Shown here piece by piece: positions 24,105-37,966 of a DNA stretch of 64,000 bases. Position numbers and translations under genes: made by a program. The number at the start of each line of letters is the position of its first letter. The first letter of the stretch is position 1. This stretch comes from Paramecium sonneborni (taxonomy: Eukaryota; Ciliophora; Oligohymenophorea; Peniculida; Parameciidae): NCBI GenBank assembly GCA_905182985.1, contig CAJJDN010000060.1, positions 469,359 through 533,358 of the forward strand, given 5' to 3'. The notes under the pieces were generated by a model. That model was not told the origin of the DNA, did not search any database, and was given only the letters and a program-made list of their open reading frames with translations.

Positions 24105-27100
24105 ATGATTTTTAATTAAAAGAGCTTCATTATGTCTCTCATTTTATACCTTCGTGTCTCTGCTAATTGGAGATTAATAGATTATAGTTTTACAGAGGCT
24201 AATGTTTAGGAAAATAATTGGATTATGTTTAGAAATTGCCCCAATGATATTTAAATCTCATTTAAATCAAAAAGCTGTAGTTAAAATCAACTGAAGTATG
24301 TTCAGTTGACCAGAAATTAGGAATATCTATAAAAATCTTTCAAACATAGAAGCTTTTAAGTTTAAGTTGTTTTTGATGTCTTCTTTATTGAAGGAGACAC
24401 CTCAAATTCCAAAATAACATTTATTTTTTCAAATTCAGCTAATGAATAAACATTTTACAGTAGAATATATAAAAAATATGATTTGACATAAAATAGTGAA
24501 GGCATTTGTAATAATTCTTTTAACGATTTTGAATTTCTTACAATAGAAAGTACAATTACTAATTAATTGAATTAAAATTTTATAATTAAAATTTGTTTTG
24601 ATCCTGATGATCCAGACATGGAAATAGGAATTAGAAATTTGTTAATATATGTCAAATACTGTCATCCAACTTGTCTAACTTGCAATGGTCCTTAAGAAAC
24701 TGATTGTTTAACATGTTTTAACAGTTAAAGTTTATAAAGTGGCTTATGCCTATGTATTCCTGAGTAATAATTTTCTGAAACAAACATAGGTTGCCTTTAA
24801 GAATGCAATAGAGATTATTCAATTGCTCGTTATGATAAAATTTGTGTTTAAGACAATAGAATTAAATCAAAACTGTAATTTTTTGTTAATAATGTTATTC
24901 CATTATCAAATTAATATAGATATGAACCTTTTATTTTTTAAAAAGATATATTTCATCTTAAAAATACTGATTTAATATATGAAAATTGCAATGGAATTAG
25001 TTTTATTGGTAAGTTGTAATTTAGTGAAGGAATGCTTTATAAAATGAATTTATAAAAGTCAGTCAAATTTCTGCGAATTCGTTTAACTTTTTATTTGTTT
25101 GATTTATTAGAATCAAGTAAAATTGAAATATTTCATGATAATCAAATATAATCTAGAATAATAAAAACTGCAACAGATTTTTAGTATGAAAATTTGAATA
25201 AAATTTTTGGAAAGATTGAAACTTGTGAGAATGTTTATACTTTGTTAAGAATAGAGATGACTTTTTAGCTTTTCAATTCTAATCCAACAATTAAAATTTA
25301 AGGATAACTTTAAGAAATGAGTGAATATTGGGGATTTAGAAATATTACTATTGACACAGGATTTTGTCAATAGAATTGTATTACTTGTTTAGATTATTTC
25401 AAATGTGCTGAATGTGAAACAGGTTATTAATTATATAGAAATCAATGTGTCTAATAATGTCCTATTCATTCATCTAATTGTGTTGATTATGAAGACTTTA
25501 TTCAATGTAAATCTATTATAATATAATTTTTTAGATTCTAGATACATAGCGAAAGGATTTTATAATTTAAATATGACTCTAGAAGATATAAATTAATATT
25601 TTGATACTTCTCCAGATCCATCAAAAAACTTTGCTACCAGTTAAAAATTTTCATTTTTAAATAATAAAATAGTTTTAGGAGGTTTGTTGGTTTGGAATGA
25701 TGGATCTTATATTAAAACATGGACAATTTAAAAACCTCATTATGGGGTATCAATATATTTTAATTTAACTTATGGTGATGGTTATACTGGACAATTTTAT
25801 TATAAGGCAGGTTTATCAAGTGATGTTTACTCAGCACCTTTTAATAATCCTGGAGGTGGATCAAATTTGATTGGACGTCCTAGTTTTGAAAGTATTCGCT
25901 TCTTTGAGATTCATTTGAATAATTTTTAAAATGATAATTTGTATATAGAATTAAAATGTTAGGCAAATATAGCAAATATTTTATAAGGTTTTTGTGCTAT
26001 ATCAGAATACTTCATTATTGTTCATTATGTAATATTTAATAATTAGAATTTAGTGTCCTCCGTTTTGTTCATAATGTATTAGTTCAAGTACATGCACAAC
26101 ATGGGAGCCAGGTCATTCTAGTTCTAGTTGTTTAAGTAGTTAATATTTAAATTTTGATCAATAAACAGAAACTTATAGTTGCAATAATTGTATTTAGATT
26201 GGTTGTAATATTTGTATGGGTACAGAAGAATGTACTGAATGCATAAGTGATGAATTTGAATTAACTAATGGAATATGTTTGTGCAAACCATTTACTTATT
26301 TATAAGGAAATGTTTGTATTAAGTGCAATAGATATTGTGAAAACTGTTATGGTATTTCTTAATAAAATTGTCTAACATGTATTCAAGAATTTCATAGAAA
26401 CATTTAGTAAAATGAATGCTTATGTAACCCTGGATATTAAAATGATGGAATTAATTTACCATGTATTCCTATATGTGGAGATTAAATAATTGTTGATGAA
26501 GAAGATTGTGATGATGGTAACAATAACCCATTTGATGGATGTCACTAATGTTAATTTAAATGTTAAGAAGAATGCAATATTTGTCTTTATGGTAAATGTT
26601 ATCAATGCAAAGACAATTATAATTTAGTTCAAGAAATTAATAAATGTATTCCAATATGTGGTGATTTAGTAATAGTTAAAAATGAAGAGTGTGATGATGG
26701 TAATGATAATGCTTTTGATGGATGTTATCATTGTAAATTATAATGTTATGATCATTGTATTTAATGTAACTAAGGAATTTGTGAAAAATGTGATGAAATA
26801 AATGGTTGGTATTTAACAAATGCTAATTGTTAATCTATATGTGGAGATGGAATTATTGTTAAGGGATAAGAACAATGTGATGATTCTAATTTTAACCCTT
26901 TTGATTTATGCCATATGTGTGAATAAGAATGTTAATAAAATTGTATATAATGTTAAAATGGATATTGTCTTTAATGCGAAATGGGCTTTTAATATCTCAA
27001 ATAAACTAGAAAATGTATTCAAATTTGTGGTGATAGTATAATTGTGGGAAATGAATAATGTGAAGATTAGATGATAGAAGGTTTAACATAATGTTCGGAT

Positions 27101-29764
27101 TGTTAATTTAAATGTAATGAAAAATGTACTTATTGTAATTTTGGTAAATGTTAAAAATGTAAAGTTGGGTATATATTAGTGAATAATGAATGCGAATAAG
27201 TTTGTGGGGATGGATATGTTGCTGAAACTGAAGTTTGTGATACATTAGTTTAAGATATCAATTCTAATTGCTATAATTGTAATTATAATTGTCAAAAAGG
27301 TTGTTTAATTTGTAATTAAGGTATTTGTGAAAATTGTATAGTTGGATATATTTTAGAACAATTTTAATGTAAACCAATTTGTGGAGACCAATTAATTGTT
27401 GATTTAGAATAATGTGATGATGGTAATTTAATACCTTATGATGGATGCCATAATTGCAACTATTCTTGTGAAATTGCATGCAAAGTTTGCTAATTTGGGT
27501 ATTGTATAGAAATGGATGAATAAGATATAATAGATGAAGATAATGAAGATAATGAAGATAATGAAGAAATAGAAGACGATGAAAATTAAGATTCTTATTC
27601 AACAAGTTTTGATTGTATTATTCCAGACTGTAAAATTTGTGAAAATAACAATATTTGTTTGGATTGTGGTTAATATTTTCAATTAATCAATACCTAATGT
27701 GTACCTATATGTGGAGATGGTATTATTATAGAGGGATTAGAAGAATGTGATGATGGTAATGATGTATCAAATGATGGATGTTTTAAATGTTAATTTTAAT
27801 GTTCTCAAGGTTGTGTTGAATGTCAATAAAATTAATGTAAGAAATGTGATAATGAATTATATATCTTGGATTTTTAAACAGCTTAATGCTTGTAAAAAAA
27901 CTATGATTAAAATGATAATATTGATTCACAAATCACAGAATTTAAGTTATATTCAAATTTCAGATGTGGAGAAAATCAATTACTTCTTGATAATTTATGT
28001 TTAAATTAGTGTGGAAATGGAATTTTGGCTAATAAATATGAAGAATGTGATGATGGAAACAATTTCGGAGGAGATGGATGCTCTTCTTTTTGTAATATTG
28101 AAAATTCCTATAAGTGCCTAAATTAAGAAGGCTCATTAAGTTTATGCACATTTATGAAGGCTCCACAGTTCATTCTCAATATTTTATCAGATAAAATAAA
28201 TTCAACCTAAATATTAGAATTAACTTTCACATAACAAGTTAAATTAGGGACAGATTTAAAGTTTGAGGAATTTGTGTTTTTTACATTTACTTCTAAAACT
28301 CAATATTAACTAACAATTAATTACATTTAAAACATTACACTTTATTTGAGTAGTCCTAAATATTAAATTATAATTGAATTTATTGAACCTATAATAGATC
28401 CTATTCTAGAAGTTAATATAGAAAAATCTATAATATAGAATTAATTTGAATAAGATTTATAGGATCATTAGTAGATTATTCATCTTGGCACTCCTTTTGT
28501 GCTACCTGAAACAACATAAAAATCATTAACCTCCATCGTTTAAATTAATGATGTTATGATGTATTCTATGGTTAGTGTATCAGGTTTGGCTTTACTAACT
28601 GGAAATGCTATTATGTTCTTTAATCTATTAGATTTATTATAGTCCTTATCTTATATAAAATATATGCAATTTCAATTTCCACCACATTTAACAGAATTTC
28701 TAAATACTTACACTAAAGTTTCATTACAGCCAATTATGAATTATTTTTAGGTAGATTAATTATTGACAGATTTAAATGGAGGAACTCTTCCATATCAAAT
28801 CAGCAATAAATCACGAGAAAAATCTACAGCAAATGCTTTAAATTAGATTTACTTAATCAATGCAAAAAGTTGCTATTTTTCTGTCTTTGTATCTGTAATC
28901 ACTTATCTAATTTATAGTACATTAGTATCTAAAACTGTGTAAAAAATAGTATTCAAACTAGAGAATAAAGGTAAACGAAATTCTAAAATCCTAAGACTTA
29001 TAAATTTTTTTTAAATCAAGATTCAGAAAAAGTGCTTAAAGTTGAAATTTGAATATTTCTCTTAAGGAATATTTAAGCTTTTTTAAGCAATTTTACATTA
29101 ACTTATTTTTAGTATATTATTACAATTTCCAAATTACAAATTTCATACTTCATTTGAAATTTTCAACAGCATAAATGCTATATTTGGATTATTTTTTATC
29201 TTATTAGTTACTTTGAATTTATTTTCAATCACTACTGCAGAAATAAAAGATTAAATTAAATGGAAATATTTTTATTTTGAATCAAAAGCGTAATTTTGGT
29301 AAGTCTAATTTAAGTCCTTCTCAATTTATAGAATATTGTTTTATATAATGATTATTGTTCAATTAATCAATTATCCAGAAGCATAATCAATATTGCTTTC
29401 TATGCTATCGCTTTCTTATATGATTTATTTAATCAAGTATAAACCTTTGAAATCTCAATTTGAACTTTATAAATTAATTTGCAAAGAGTTTTTTGTTATG
29501 TTGTTAACTGGAACATTTTTAGTTTATAGTTTTGAATTTAGTTAAGATAAATACATGTTGCTTGGCTGGATTCATATAGGTATGTTTTCTTCAATTTTGG
29601 CTTCTAATTTATTAATAGATATATATATATAAATTCAGAAAATCTACGATAGTTACTTGAAAAAGAAATTTAAAGATAAAATTGAGTAGTAGAGAAAATA
29701 TTATTATAATCATTTACAAGGATTTATCTTAAATGATCGTGATTATTACCATCATAATTCATGA
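24105..29764 (+). CDS. Giant cysteine-rich membrane protein with DUF4215-type repeats and multi-pass C-terminus
   Basis: Probable cell-surface receptor-like protein of 1,868 residues. ATG 24105 (MIFNQKSFIMSLILYLRVSA, signal-peptide-like) to TGA 29762-29764, with introns 25507-25534 (28 nt) and 26029-26053 (25 nt). The ectodomain starts with furin/GFR-like Cys clusters (CHPTCLTCNGPQETDCLTC). It then has at least eight repeats of the form CGDGIIV-x-E-CDDGN-x-FDGCH-C-C, the DUF4215 cysteine-rich pattern. An acidic insert DNEDNEDNEE lies near 27540. The last repeat is CGNGILANKYEECDDGNN. From about 28,540 there are seven or eight hydrophobic segments (for example VSVSGLALLTGNAIMFF, FGLFFILLVTLNLF, IYRILFYIMIIVQLI) and a short charged tail. 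The C-terminal module is homologous to that of the minus-strand gene at 40,011-47,012. Ligand and signalling role unknown. Confidence 0.85.
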
Positions 29765-31502
29765 TTACTGTTTTTGTTTCGTTTTTATTTGTATATTATA
29801 AAAATATTGATTATAAATTTTATAACTTAAACAGGAATAATATATAAATCAAATATTTAACATAAATTCTAAGTTTCAGAAGGATTTCAAAAATCAACTT
29901 AAATTCATAAAAATATATATAAGATTTATTCATCCTTTGAACTTATTGGAAAATATCAATTTAAAGTTAAATATTTATAAACTTACTTTATTCATTTATT
30001 TCAGGAATCTAATATAATTTCTAAAAAACTCAAGCATAGTTCAAAATTTGTAAAAAATTATTATAAATAATTTAATGAAGGAAATCATATCATCATAAAG
30101 TATAGAATTATGATAGCTCCTTTAATTACAGCAACTTTTAAGCGTTCTAACAATGTTTTTTCAAAATAAAATATTATTATATATTTCAAATCTCTGTAAA
30201 TTTTTTCATAAAGTAAGAATAATAAAATCTAAAAAGGTTATTAAAATCTTAAGAATATATATAAACTAAAAATCAATGATAAAATACTGCCATTCTATAT
30301 CTAAATTTAAATATTTTAAATATCTTTTATTTCTCCATTATTTAACTTTTTTATAAAAAAATATTAAAAGCAAAATAATTATTAAAACAAAGAATAAATC
30401 CATCCTTAAGGAGACTATTAAAATTTAGTAAGAGTAAATTAAATGCTATAATTTCCTATTGAAAATTCATTCAAACAAGAAAAATTAACTGTTATATTTT
30501 TTACTGTATAATTACTTTTATTAGAAAATAGTTGCATTAAAATTTCATTTTTGATAGATTGATTAGATTTAGTCGATAAATTAATATAATTTCAAATAAT
30601 TTCAAAATATAACCCTCATATAAATAAGGGATGGCTTAGATAGCTATAAAATAATACTCAATATTATCAAATTCAATTCCAGAATTTAATTCTTTGAAAT
30701 AAAATTAACTGATTAAACTATAACTATTCATATACTCTAAATAAAATAAAATATTTATCTAAAATAAGTAGGAATTTCAGTTGACAGGAAGATAGCTGAT
30801 TCATTATATAGAGACTGTATAAATATTTTTAACTTCGATTATTAAACAAGCTTTTCAATAATAATCTTAGAATACTTTTCTAAACTCTAATAAAAATAGT
30901 GAATAAAATATTCTCTTCAAGCAACTTAAGTCTCAAGGATGACACTCAACATTGAAATTGATCTCAATATCAAGATAAATATTAAAAAACCATTTCCAGT
31001 TACTAGTTCAAAACTAACACTATTAAATATCCATCATCACATCTAATGATAATAGCTAAATGTGTAAATCCAACACTATGAGCATCTTATATTTATTCAA
31101 TTGTTTGATTCTATTAAGCTAATAATTAAATAAATAAATTTTAATTGTTAATCGTATAATTGATTAAAATTGGAAAGAGTATATATAATAAATATTTCTG
31201 CAATGTTCTATAAAGTTATTACATAAATAATCTTATTATAAAATGCAAAATTAATGAGCCACTTAATTGTAAATTTCGTTAAAATTGTCTAATAATGAGT
31301 TTTTAATGATCAAACAATTTCTTTCAGCAATTAAATTTTTAAAAAAGCCAATCAATATTGTTTGGAAATGGAAAAGTAGGGATTATATTGAAACCTAAAA
31401 AAGATATCAGAAATGGATTACAATGAATCCATATATTTTAACAATATGGAGTCCTAAAAGTCTGTATGTATGCTACAAAATACAAACTGATTGACTCTAA
31501 TG
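29765..31502. other. AT-rich intergenic or decayed sequence
   Basis: No domain or convincing exon chain found. A few open segments (around 30,930-31,100) could be remnants, but neither strand gives a consistent protein. Confidence 0.45.
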
Positions 31503-33977
31503 ATGCTGATAAGCAAATTTATTGTAATAGAATTAAGAATTGAACAGTAACATGTTCAGGTAGGGAATGCCACTTATGATTTAATTTATTTTGAAGAATG
31601 CAATTTAACCAACTAAAAATATATTTCTTTTTTAAAAACTAATATATTATTTTCCGCAATCTTTCTGTTTTTATTTTAATTTTAGATTTTTATCCTATCT
31701 ATTATATATTAATCCAATTAAAAATTATAGGACGAAAATAGTAGAAATAAATTTAAGATAGTTTGAGAATTCAAGAATCCATTTTTAATTATGCTGATCA
31801 AATAAAATTTTTTTATATTAATTTAGAGGAAGAATTAAAAGGTTTTACTTCAATTTTCTTAAGTTCAGCATCGGTCTCTGAAGATTTATCAAATTTAGTA
31901 TTAATTTTTAATAATTTTTTTTCAATTTAGACATTGCATAGAAATATTTTTAGATAAATAGATTTTTTAATATAAGGCTATTTTTTCACTCAAATATAAG
32001 TTGATCGTATAGATATTAACTTGATATGCTAAGTAATATTTGGGACAGATCTAATTATAAATAGGAATAGGTAATATTTAGATTAGCAAAGCCCAAAATT
32101 TTTCCTTAGAATTAGTTTGTTTGAAAAATGATGATAATTGCTAATATTTTATATTTTTTTCAACCTACTCGTGACTTTCATTAAGAAGAAATAATAAATT
32201 ATTAAAAATGATTAATAGGAATAAAGACTTAATATAATGTAATAGACAATCTGATGATGATATTGGATTTTACTAATTATTATTAGATATATCTGATAAA
32301 GTTCAAAATATAGGTTTGTTTTTTAGAGAAAATTTAGAAGTTTCTAAATTAGCCACACATTTGCTTTGGTATTTACAATTTTGTTAAACGATTTATTATG
32401 GTAATATCATTATCGGAAATTATGATGATCTTCTAGTTCTTTTACTGCTTCAAGTTTTTTATATTGCTAATATCTAAGAAGTAGTAAATTTTAAATTTTA
32501 AATCATTACTATTTAATATCCTTTATTAGCTAGCACATATCGATTCCATATGAAATAACTCGACTTATTATTGAATTGCTTTCTATCAACTTAGAGTTAT
32601 TATTATAGAGAGGCGGCTTTTATTGTATCTGTAGCTTTNNNNNNNNNNNNNNNNNNNNNNNNNNNNNNNNNNNNNNNNNNNNNNNNNNNNNNNNNNNNNN
32701 NNNNNNNNNNNNNNNNNNNNNNNNNNNNNNNNNNNNNNNNNNNNNNNNNNNNNNNNNNNNNNNNNNNNNNNNNNNNNNNNNNNNNNNNNNNNNNNNNNNN
32801 NNNNNNNNNNNNNNNNNNNNNNNNNNNNNNNNNNNNNNNNNNNNNNNNNNNNNNNNNNNNNNNNNNNNNNNNNNNNNNNNNNNNNNNNNNNNNNNNNNNN
32901 NNNNNNNNNNNNNNNNNNNNNNNNNNNNNNNNNNNNNNNNNNNNNNNNNNNNNNNNNNNNNNNNNNNNNNNNNNNNNNNNNNNNNNNNNNNNNNNNNNNN
33001 NNNNNNNNNNNNNNNNNNNNNNNNNNNNNNNNNNNNNNNNNNNNNNNNNNNNNNNNNNNNNNNNNNNNNNNNNNNNNNNNNNNNNNNNNNNNNNNNNNNN
33101 NNNNNNNNNNNNNNNNNNNNNNNNNNNNNNNNNNNNNNNNNNNNNNNNNNNNNNNNNNNNNNNNNNNNNNNNNNNNNNNNNNNNNNNNNNNNNNNNNNNN
33201 NNNNNNNNNNNNNNNNNNNNNNNNNNNNNNNNNNNNNNNNNNNNNNNNNNNNNNNNNNNNNNNNNNNNNNNNNNNNNNNNNNNNNNNNNNNNNNNNNNNN
33301 NNNNNNNNNNNNNNNNNNNNNNNNNNNNNNNNNNNNNNNNNNNNNNNNNNNNNNNNNNNNNNNNNNNNNNNNNNNNNNNNNNNNNNNNNNNNNNNNNNNN
33401 NNNNNNNNNNNNNNNNNNNNNNNNNNNNNNNNNNNNNNNNNNNNNNNNNNNNNNNNNNNNNNNNNNNNNNNNNNNNNNNNNNNNNNNNNNNNNNNNNNNN
33501 NNNNNNNNNNNNNNNNNNNNNNNNNNNNNNNNNNNNNNNNNNNNNNNNNNNNNNNNNNNNNNNNNNNNNNNNNNNNNNNNNNNNNNNNNNNNNNNNNNNN
33601 NNNNNNTAGCTTTAGAAGAATCAGGTGCCTATTATATTCTTTATCCTCTCCATTTAAGATAAGATTCAGATAAATTTCGTGCTATATTTCTTCAGATAAG
33701 TTATCATCTTCATTTTTTTTTTTACATTATATTGACTATTTAAAATGATTCTATTAAATTAAATCAATTAGAAGAATTAAAGAAGTATTTTCTTTTAATT
33801 TATTTTTGTATTCCAAAATCAAAATATCAACCATTTTAGGTTTCATGTTTCAAATTTCAATATTTTCATTTAATGGACTTATTATCAAAAGAACAATTAA
33901 AGGGTTCATTTTTTTTAAATTTTTATTAATAAATGCTGGGACTATTTTTTGATTCTTTTAGATAATTTAAATTTTGA
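31503..33977 (+). CDS. Membrane protein of unknown function, interrupted by an N gap; model incomplete
   Basis: Clear coding signal but no recognised family. The left part has a short ectodomain end (VGNATYDLIYFEECNLTN), a strong transmembrane segment (NILFSAIFLFLFQFQIFIL) and a helical cytoplasmic region (FNYADQIKFFYINLEEELK, IFLSSASVSEDLSNLVLIF). After 32,208 it continues as DIGFYQLLLDISDKVQNIG and further. The right flank of the gap starts in the same frame (ALEESGAYYILYPLHLRQD) and ends at TGA 33975-33977. Problems: an in-frame TGA at 32172-32174, frame changes near 31,750 and 32,080 that would need introns of only 16-17 nt, and no start codon with support. It may be a pseudogene or carry sequence errors. 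Confidence 0.4.
32639..33606. other. Assembly gap, 968 N
   Basis: The left flank ends in tagcttt and the right flank begins with tagcttt. Overlapping these seven bases keeps the reading frame of the surrounding gene, so the real gap may be zero. Confidence 0.9.
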
Positions 33978-34468
33978 TAATGTATGATATTTATTTTCAA
34001 CAATCCTAAATAAAACTTGTAGCTAATTATTATTTATCATTCTATAGCAGACTCCATAAATTGAAGCAATTTATTAATACGAGTTGCAAATTATATAAAA
34101 TATAGCACAAATCATTACAAAAAAGGGAAAATACCTCTAATGGGCGCTAAAATAATTCTTTTTTAAACTTAACAAAGGTTTTCGTTAAAACCCATTATTG
34201 AAGAACAATTCACATATTATTTTATGGTTGCGATCTTTTTGTATTGTTGTTGTTGTACGCATATTCTAATAATTTATTGATATCTTATTCATTTAATTCC
34301 TTGTTAACATTATATCTGCTTATGTCTTAATATATATCAAATATTCTTTACTTTTAATTCTAAAAAATTTTTAATATTAAATGGTAGAATTAGAATGTAA
34401 TTATGTATATGATATATTAAAGGAGATTTAATGATAAATAATTACTTTAATCAATTTAAATAATAAAT
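33978..34468. other. Intergenic, AT-rich
   Basis: No coding or RNA feature recognised; contains the 5' flank of the coiled-coil protein gene. Confidence 0.55.
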
Positions 34469-37130
34469 ATGAATATCTTAAATCAAAAATAAGTATAGGA
34501 GAGATAAGAAATGACATGCAAAATTCATAATCTGGAATTTATAGCAGTTGATTTGGATTTATCAGACAAGGCACAAATTTAATTCTTTTGCGGTAAATGC
34601 TTAGTTGAAAAGTTAAATAACAATAAAGTGACAACTATAGAGTAATCAAAAGAGAGAATCTAAAAATTTTAAATTTAATAAAAAGAAACAAAAACAAAGG
34701 AGAATCAAGCAAGACTCACCTATTATAAAAACATATTGGATTAAATCATTGATTTCAAAAAATTTATAGATGATTCGTTGGATAAAATGTATAGATAAAT
34801 TTAATAATATATATTTCCAATATAAAAAGAAAAATAGGAGTTAATAGAATATGAATAATAATTAAATTATTTAGAAGATTTAAAACAATTATCACAATTA
34901 TATTCATAAGAAGATTAAAAATCAAATAAATTATAAGAAGATAATAATTTTATTGATGAAATCTCAAGACAATTTGAGCTATTATTCAATTGTTCTGAAT
35001 ATTTTTAGACCTTAGATACTTTTAAGAATATAAAAGAGACAATAAATGATATTTAGTAAAATAATATAATTGAATTATTTCCTTTTGTGGATACCAAAAA
35101 AAATGATCCGGTATTTTTGATTTATTATTAATAGAAAACACCAAGTTTAAATAGAATTTGTATTAATCATAAAAAGGAAATTATTATGATTGATATGGAT
35201 TCATAGAATAAGAAGATTGAAGATAGGTTTGTATGTGTTGAATGTATTTCTTAAAATTCATAAATTAAATATTAAACTATTGAAGATGTAGATAAGGAAT
35301 GGAAAGAATATAACACTGAGACTGATAAAATACTAAAGGAATATAAAAAAGAAAGTATTAACAAGAAAGCTGAATTATTCAACTAGATAGCACAAATGAG
35401 AAAGAATTATAATTAAAAATTGAATGAAATTAGTGATAAATTAATTACAGAATCATTTTTATGTATTGATAAAGTTAACTTATCAAATTAAATAAATAAA
35501 ATGTCAATATAAGCATTAAGTGATGAATAATTATTGAAGGATTTAAAGCAATTGATTGAAAAGGAAAAAGGGATAGTCTAATAAAGTTAAATAATAACGA
35601 CTTTAAAAAATAAAGACTCTATTTTTAAAAAGGATATTACATCTTAATTAGAATCTTTGTAACAATAGGATTAATAAGATATTTAATAATCATTAGATAT
35701 TCTTAAGGATATATAAAGTAACTTATTTATTTAATAGTTTATAGTTGAAAAAAATTTAATTGGTTAGTTAACTGATGTGATTTAAGAAATATAGAAGTGC
35801 GCATAGAAGGATGAAAACTATAAAAACCAAATTAATTTTATCAAAGAAATCTAAGAGTTAATCGATCAAGCTAAAAAATATCAGTGTCAACTGCATCTAT
35901 TTGATTAGGCTATTTCTGTTTATTAACAGCATGTTTAAAAAATAGACTAGATTTAAGAAAATATATAGATTAAATCCAAAGATTAAGAAATTAAATCAGA
36001 ATAATTAAAATCCTAATATTCTAAATTATCGAATATTTTGAATGAATATAAAAAGATATTCAATAATAATAGTTCAGAGTTGAAAAAGTTTTGTAACATT
36101 TAATAAATAGAATTAGAAATATTAAAATTAACAGAAACCAATAAAAATTTAGAAATTGAAAGTAATTCTATATAATTTTAAATAGAAAATAACGTAATCC
36201 ATTCTATGGAGACATCATTTTAGTTTAAAATCAATGAGTTAAATGCAAAGTTAGAATATGATGAAAAAGAATTATAAGATATGAAAGAATAATATTAATA
36301 AGCACTTTAAGATAATATAAATCTTAAAAAGTAATTTGAATAAGATAAGACCGAAATTATAAAGAAATTTGAAGATGAATGTAATAGTTTTTGTCATTAT
36401 TTCATAGAAAAATAAGTAAAATAGGTATTTAATGAAAATTTAACTTAATAAAAATCATAATTATAGCAAGCATTAACCAAACTTGATTAAATTGAGAAAG
36501 TTAAGTTAGAATAAGAAAAATAAAATAAACTAGAATTAGTAAAAGTATATTTTAATCGATTAGATTGATTAATATAATAAATCATTATCATTTTCGAATA
36601 CTTACAAGCATAATAATTGTTCAGTAACTGAAGGAGCAAAACTTGTAGAATGTGGTAATAATTTTTATATTTATTGTCTTTGTGAATAAGCAATTCCAAA
36701 GACTGGCAAAATATAATTTGGATTTTAAATGATAAGTGGAACATATTTTCATGTTGGAATAGGATTTAAAGAGATTATTTAGAAAAATAATTATTTAAAT
36801 TGTTATAATGCTGGGTAAGGGCATATAATTAAATTATAATAGAACATATTTAACATCTTCGGGTAATTATTCTTATTCTCATCATAATAAAGATGTAAAT
36901 AATAAATAATTATCCTTCGGATTTACAACTAATGATATAATAATAATTGAAGTATGTCTTGAACGTAAATACATTAAATGGAGTAGATGGAATAATCCAT
37001 AAGCAACGTTTGTTGTAAATATAAAATAGATTATTAGTAATTGGATATAGATACATCTTAAGAATTATATCCATGTGTGGGTGGGTATAATAATTCTAAA
37101 ATAAAAATATTGGATAATTTACCAGTTTGA
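34469..37130 (+). CDS. TRIM-like protein: zinc/B-box-like N-terminus, long coiled coil, SPRY-like C-terminus
   Basis: 861 residues with introns 36539-36563 (25 nt), 36815-36842 (28 nt) and 37015-37037 (23 nt). The N-terminal 50 residues hold a Cys/His pattern (MTCKIHNLEF, FFCGKCLVEK) like a B-box, and a second (RICINHKKEI, FVCVECIS) lies near residue 230. The centre is about 400 residues of Gln/Glu/Lys-rich coiled coil. After the first intron the C-terminus reads as a compact beta-rich domain (FGFQMISGTYFHVGIGFKEI, LSFGFTTNDIIIIEVCLER, LDIDTSQELYPCVGGYNNSK) resembling the SPRY/TLD-like tails common in ciliate proteins of this layout. This arrangement resembles TRIM ubiquitin-ligase-like scaffolds without a RING finger. 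Cellular role unknown. Confidence 0.7.
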
Positions 37131-37966
37131 TGATGAAGTATATTATATTTATATATATTATAATATTTATTTATCATTTTAAATTATTTAATATAAGAAA
37201 TGCTGTGATTGTATTTTTAAGAAAAGTACATTTTAAATATTCTAAATATTCTTGCAGCACTATAAGTATTTTTAGGCAGCTTTATAGGAAACTAGTTTGA
37301 ATGCAAAAATTTAATTTATTTCGATTGGTTTTTTTTTCAAAATTTGAATATTTACAATAAAGTAGGGAATGAAAAATTTGCTTCCCATCTTTGATAATTG
37401 GTGAAATTTATGCCGATTTAGCTATTTTTTATTGAAATTATTTTAATCTTTTCATCTGATAAATATTATTTTGTTTTATAAATCAAACAAAGAAATAATT
37501 ATTATTTCAAAATTTCTTTTTGAGGTTATTTTCCAAAAAATGATTAAAAAGTTGTTTTTTTAATTGGAACTTTTGGGAGTATTTGAGAATACAATTAAGA
37601 GAAGAGAATAAAGGGAAAAAAGATTTTTAATTTTTGCCTTGAGATTGTTTCCTAATTTTGTTTAATACTTGGTTGAATGATTTTATTTGTAGCTACAAGA
37701 ATAATGTTCAAATGACTTATTAATAAAAATTTTGTGTTTGTAAGTAACAGCAAAATTTTTAGAGAAAGTCTAAAAGCATAAAACATTAGTATTTATTATC
37801 TTTCTTAAAATTCAATAATATAGAATTCATTAATTAATTAGGATGATAATTATTAAATAGATTTATTAGATTTAAGCAATCGTTTTGTATTAAGGTATAA
37901 AAAGTATATAAAAGAAATTCCTTATGTAAATGGCGTGATTATACAATAATTCAATATCATTTACAA
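37131..37966. other. AT-rich intergenic, no gene supported
   Basis: Homopolymer-rich; no motif or exon chain recognised on either strand. Confidence 0.5.

Noticed and set aside
27264..27605. Antisense ORF of 113 residues, rich in His, Tyr and Leu
   Set aside because: It is the mirror of the Cys-repeat region of the plus-strand gene and has a low-complexity composition.
31750..32100. Introns of 16-17 nt that would repair the gap-spanning gene
   Set aside because: All well-supported introns here are 22 nt or longer, so these were not used to claim an intact model.
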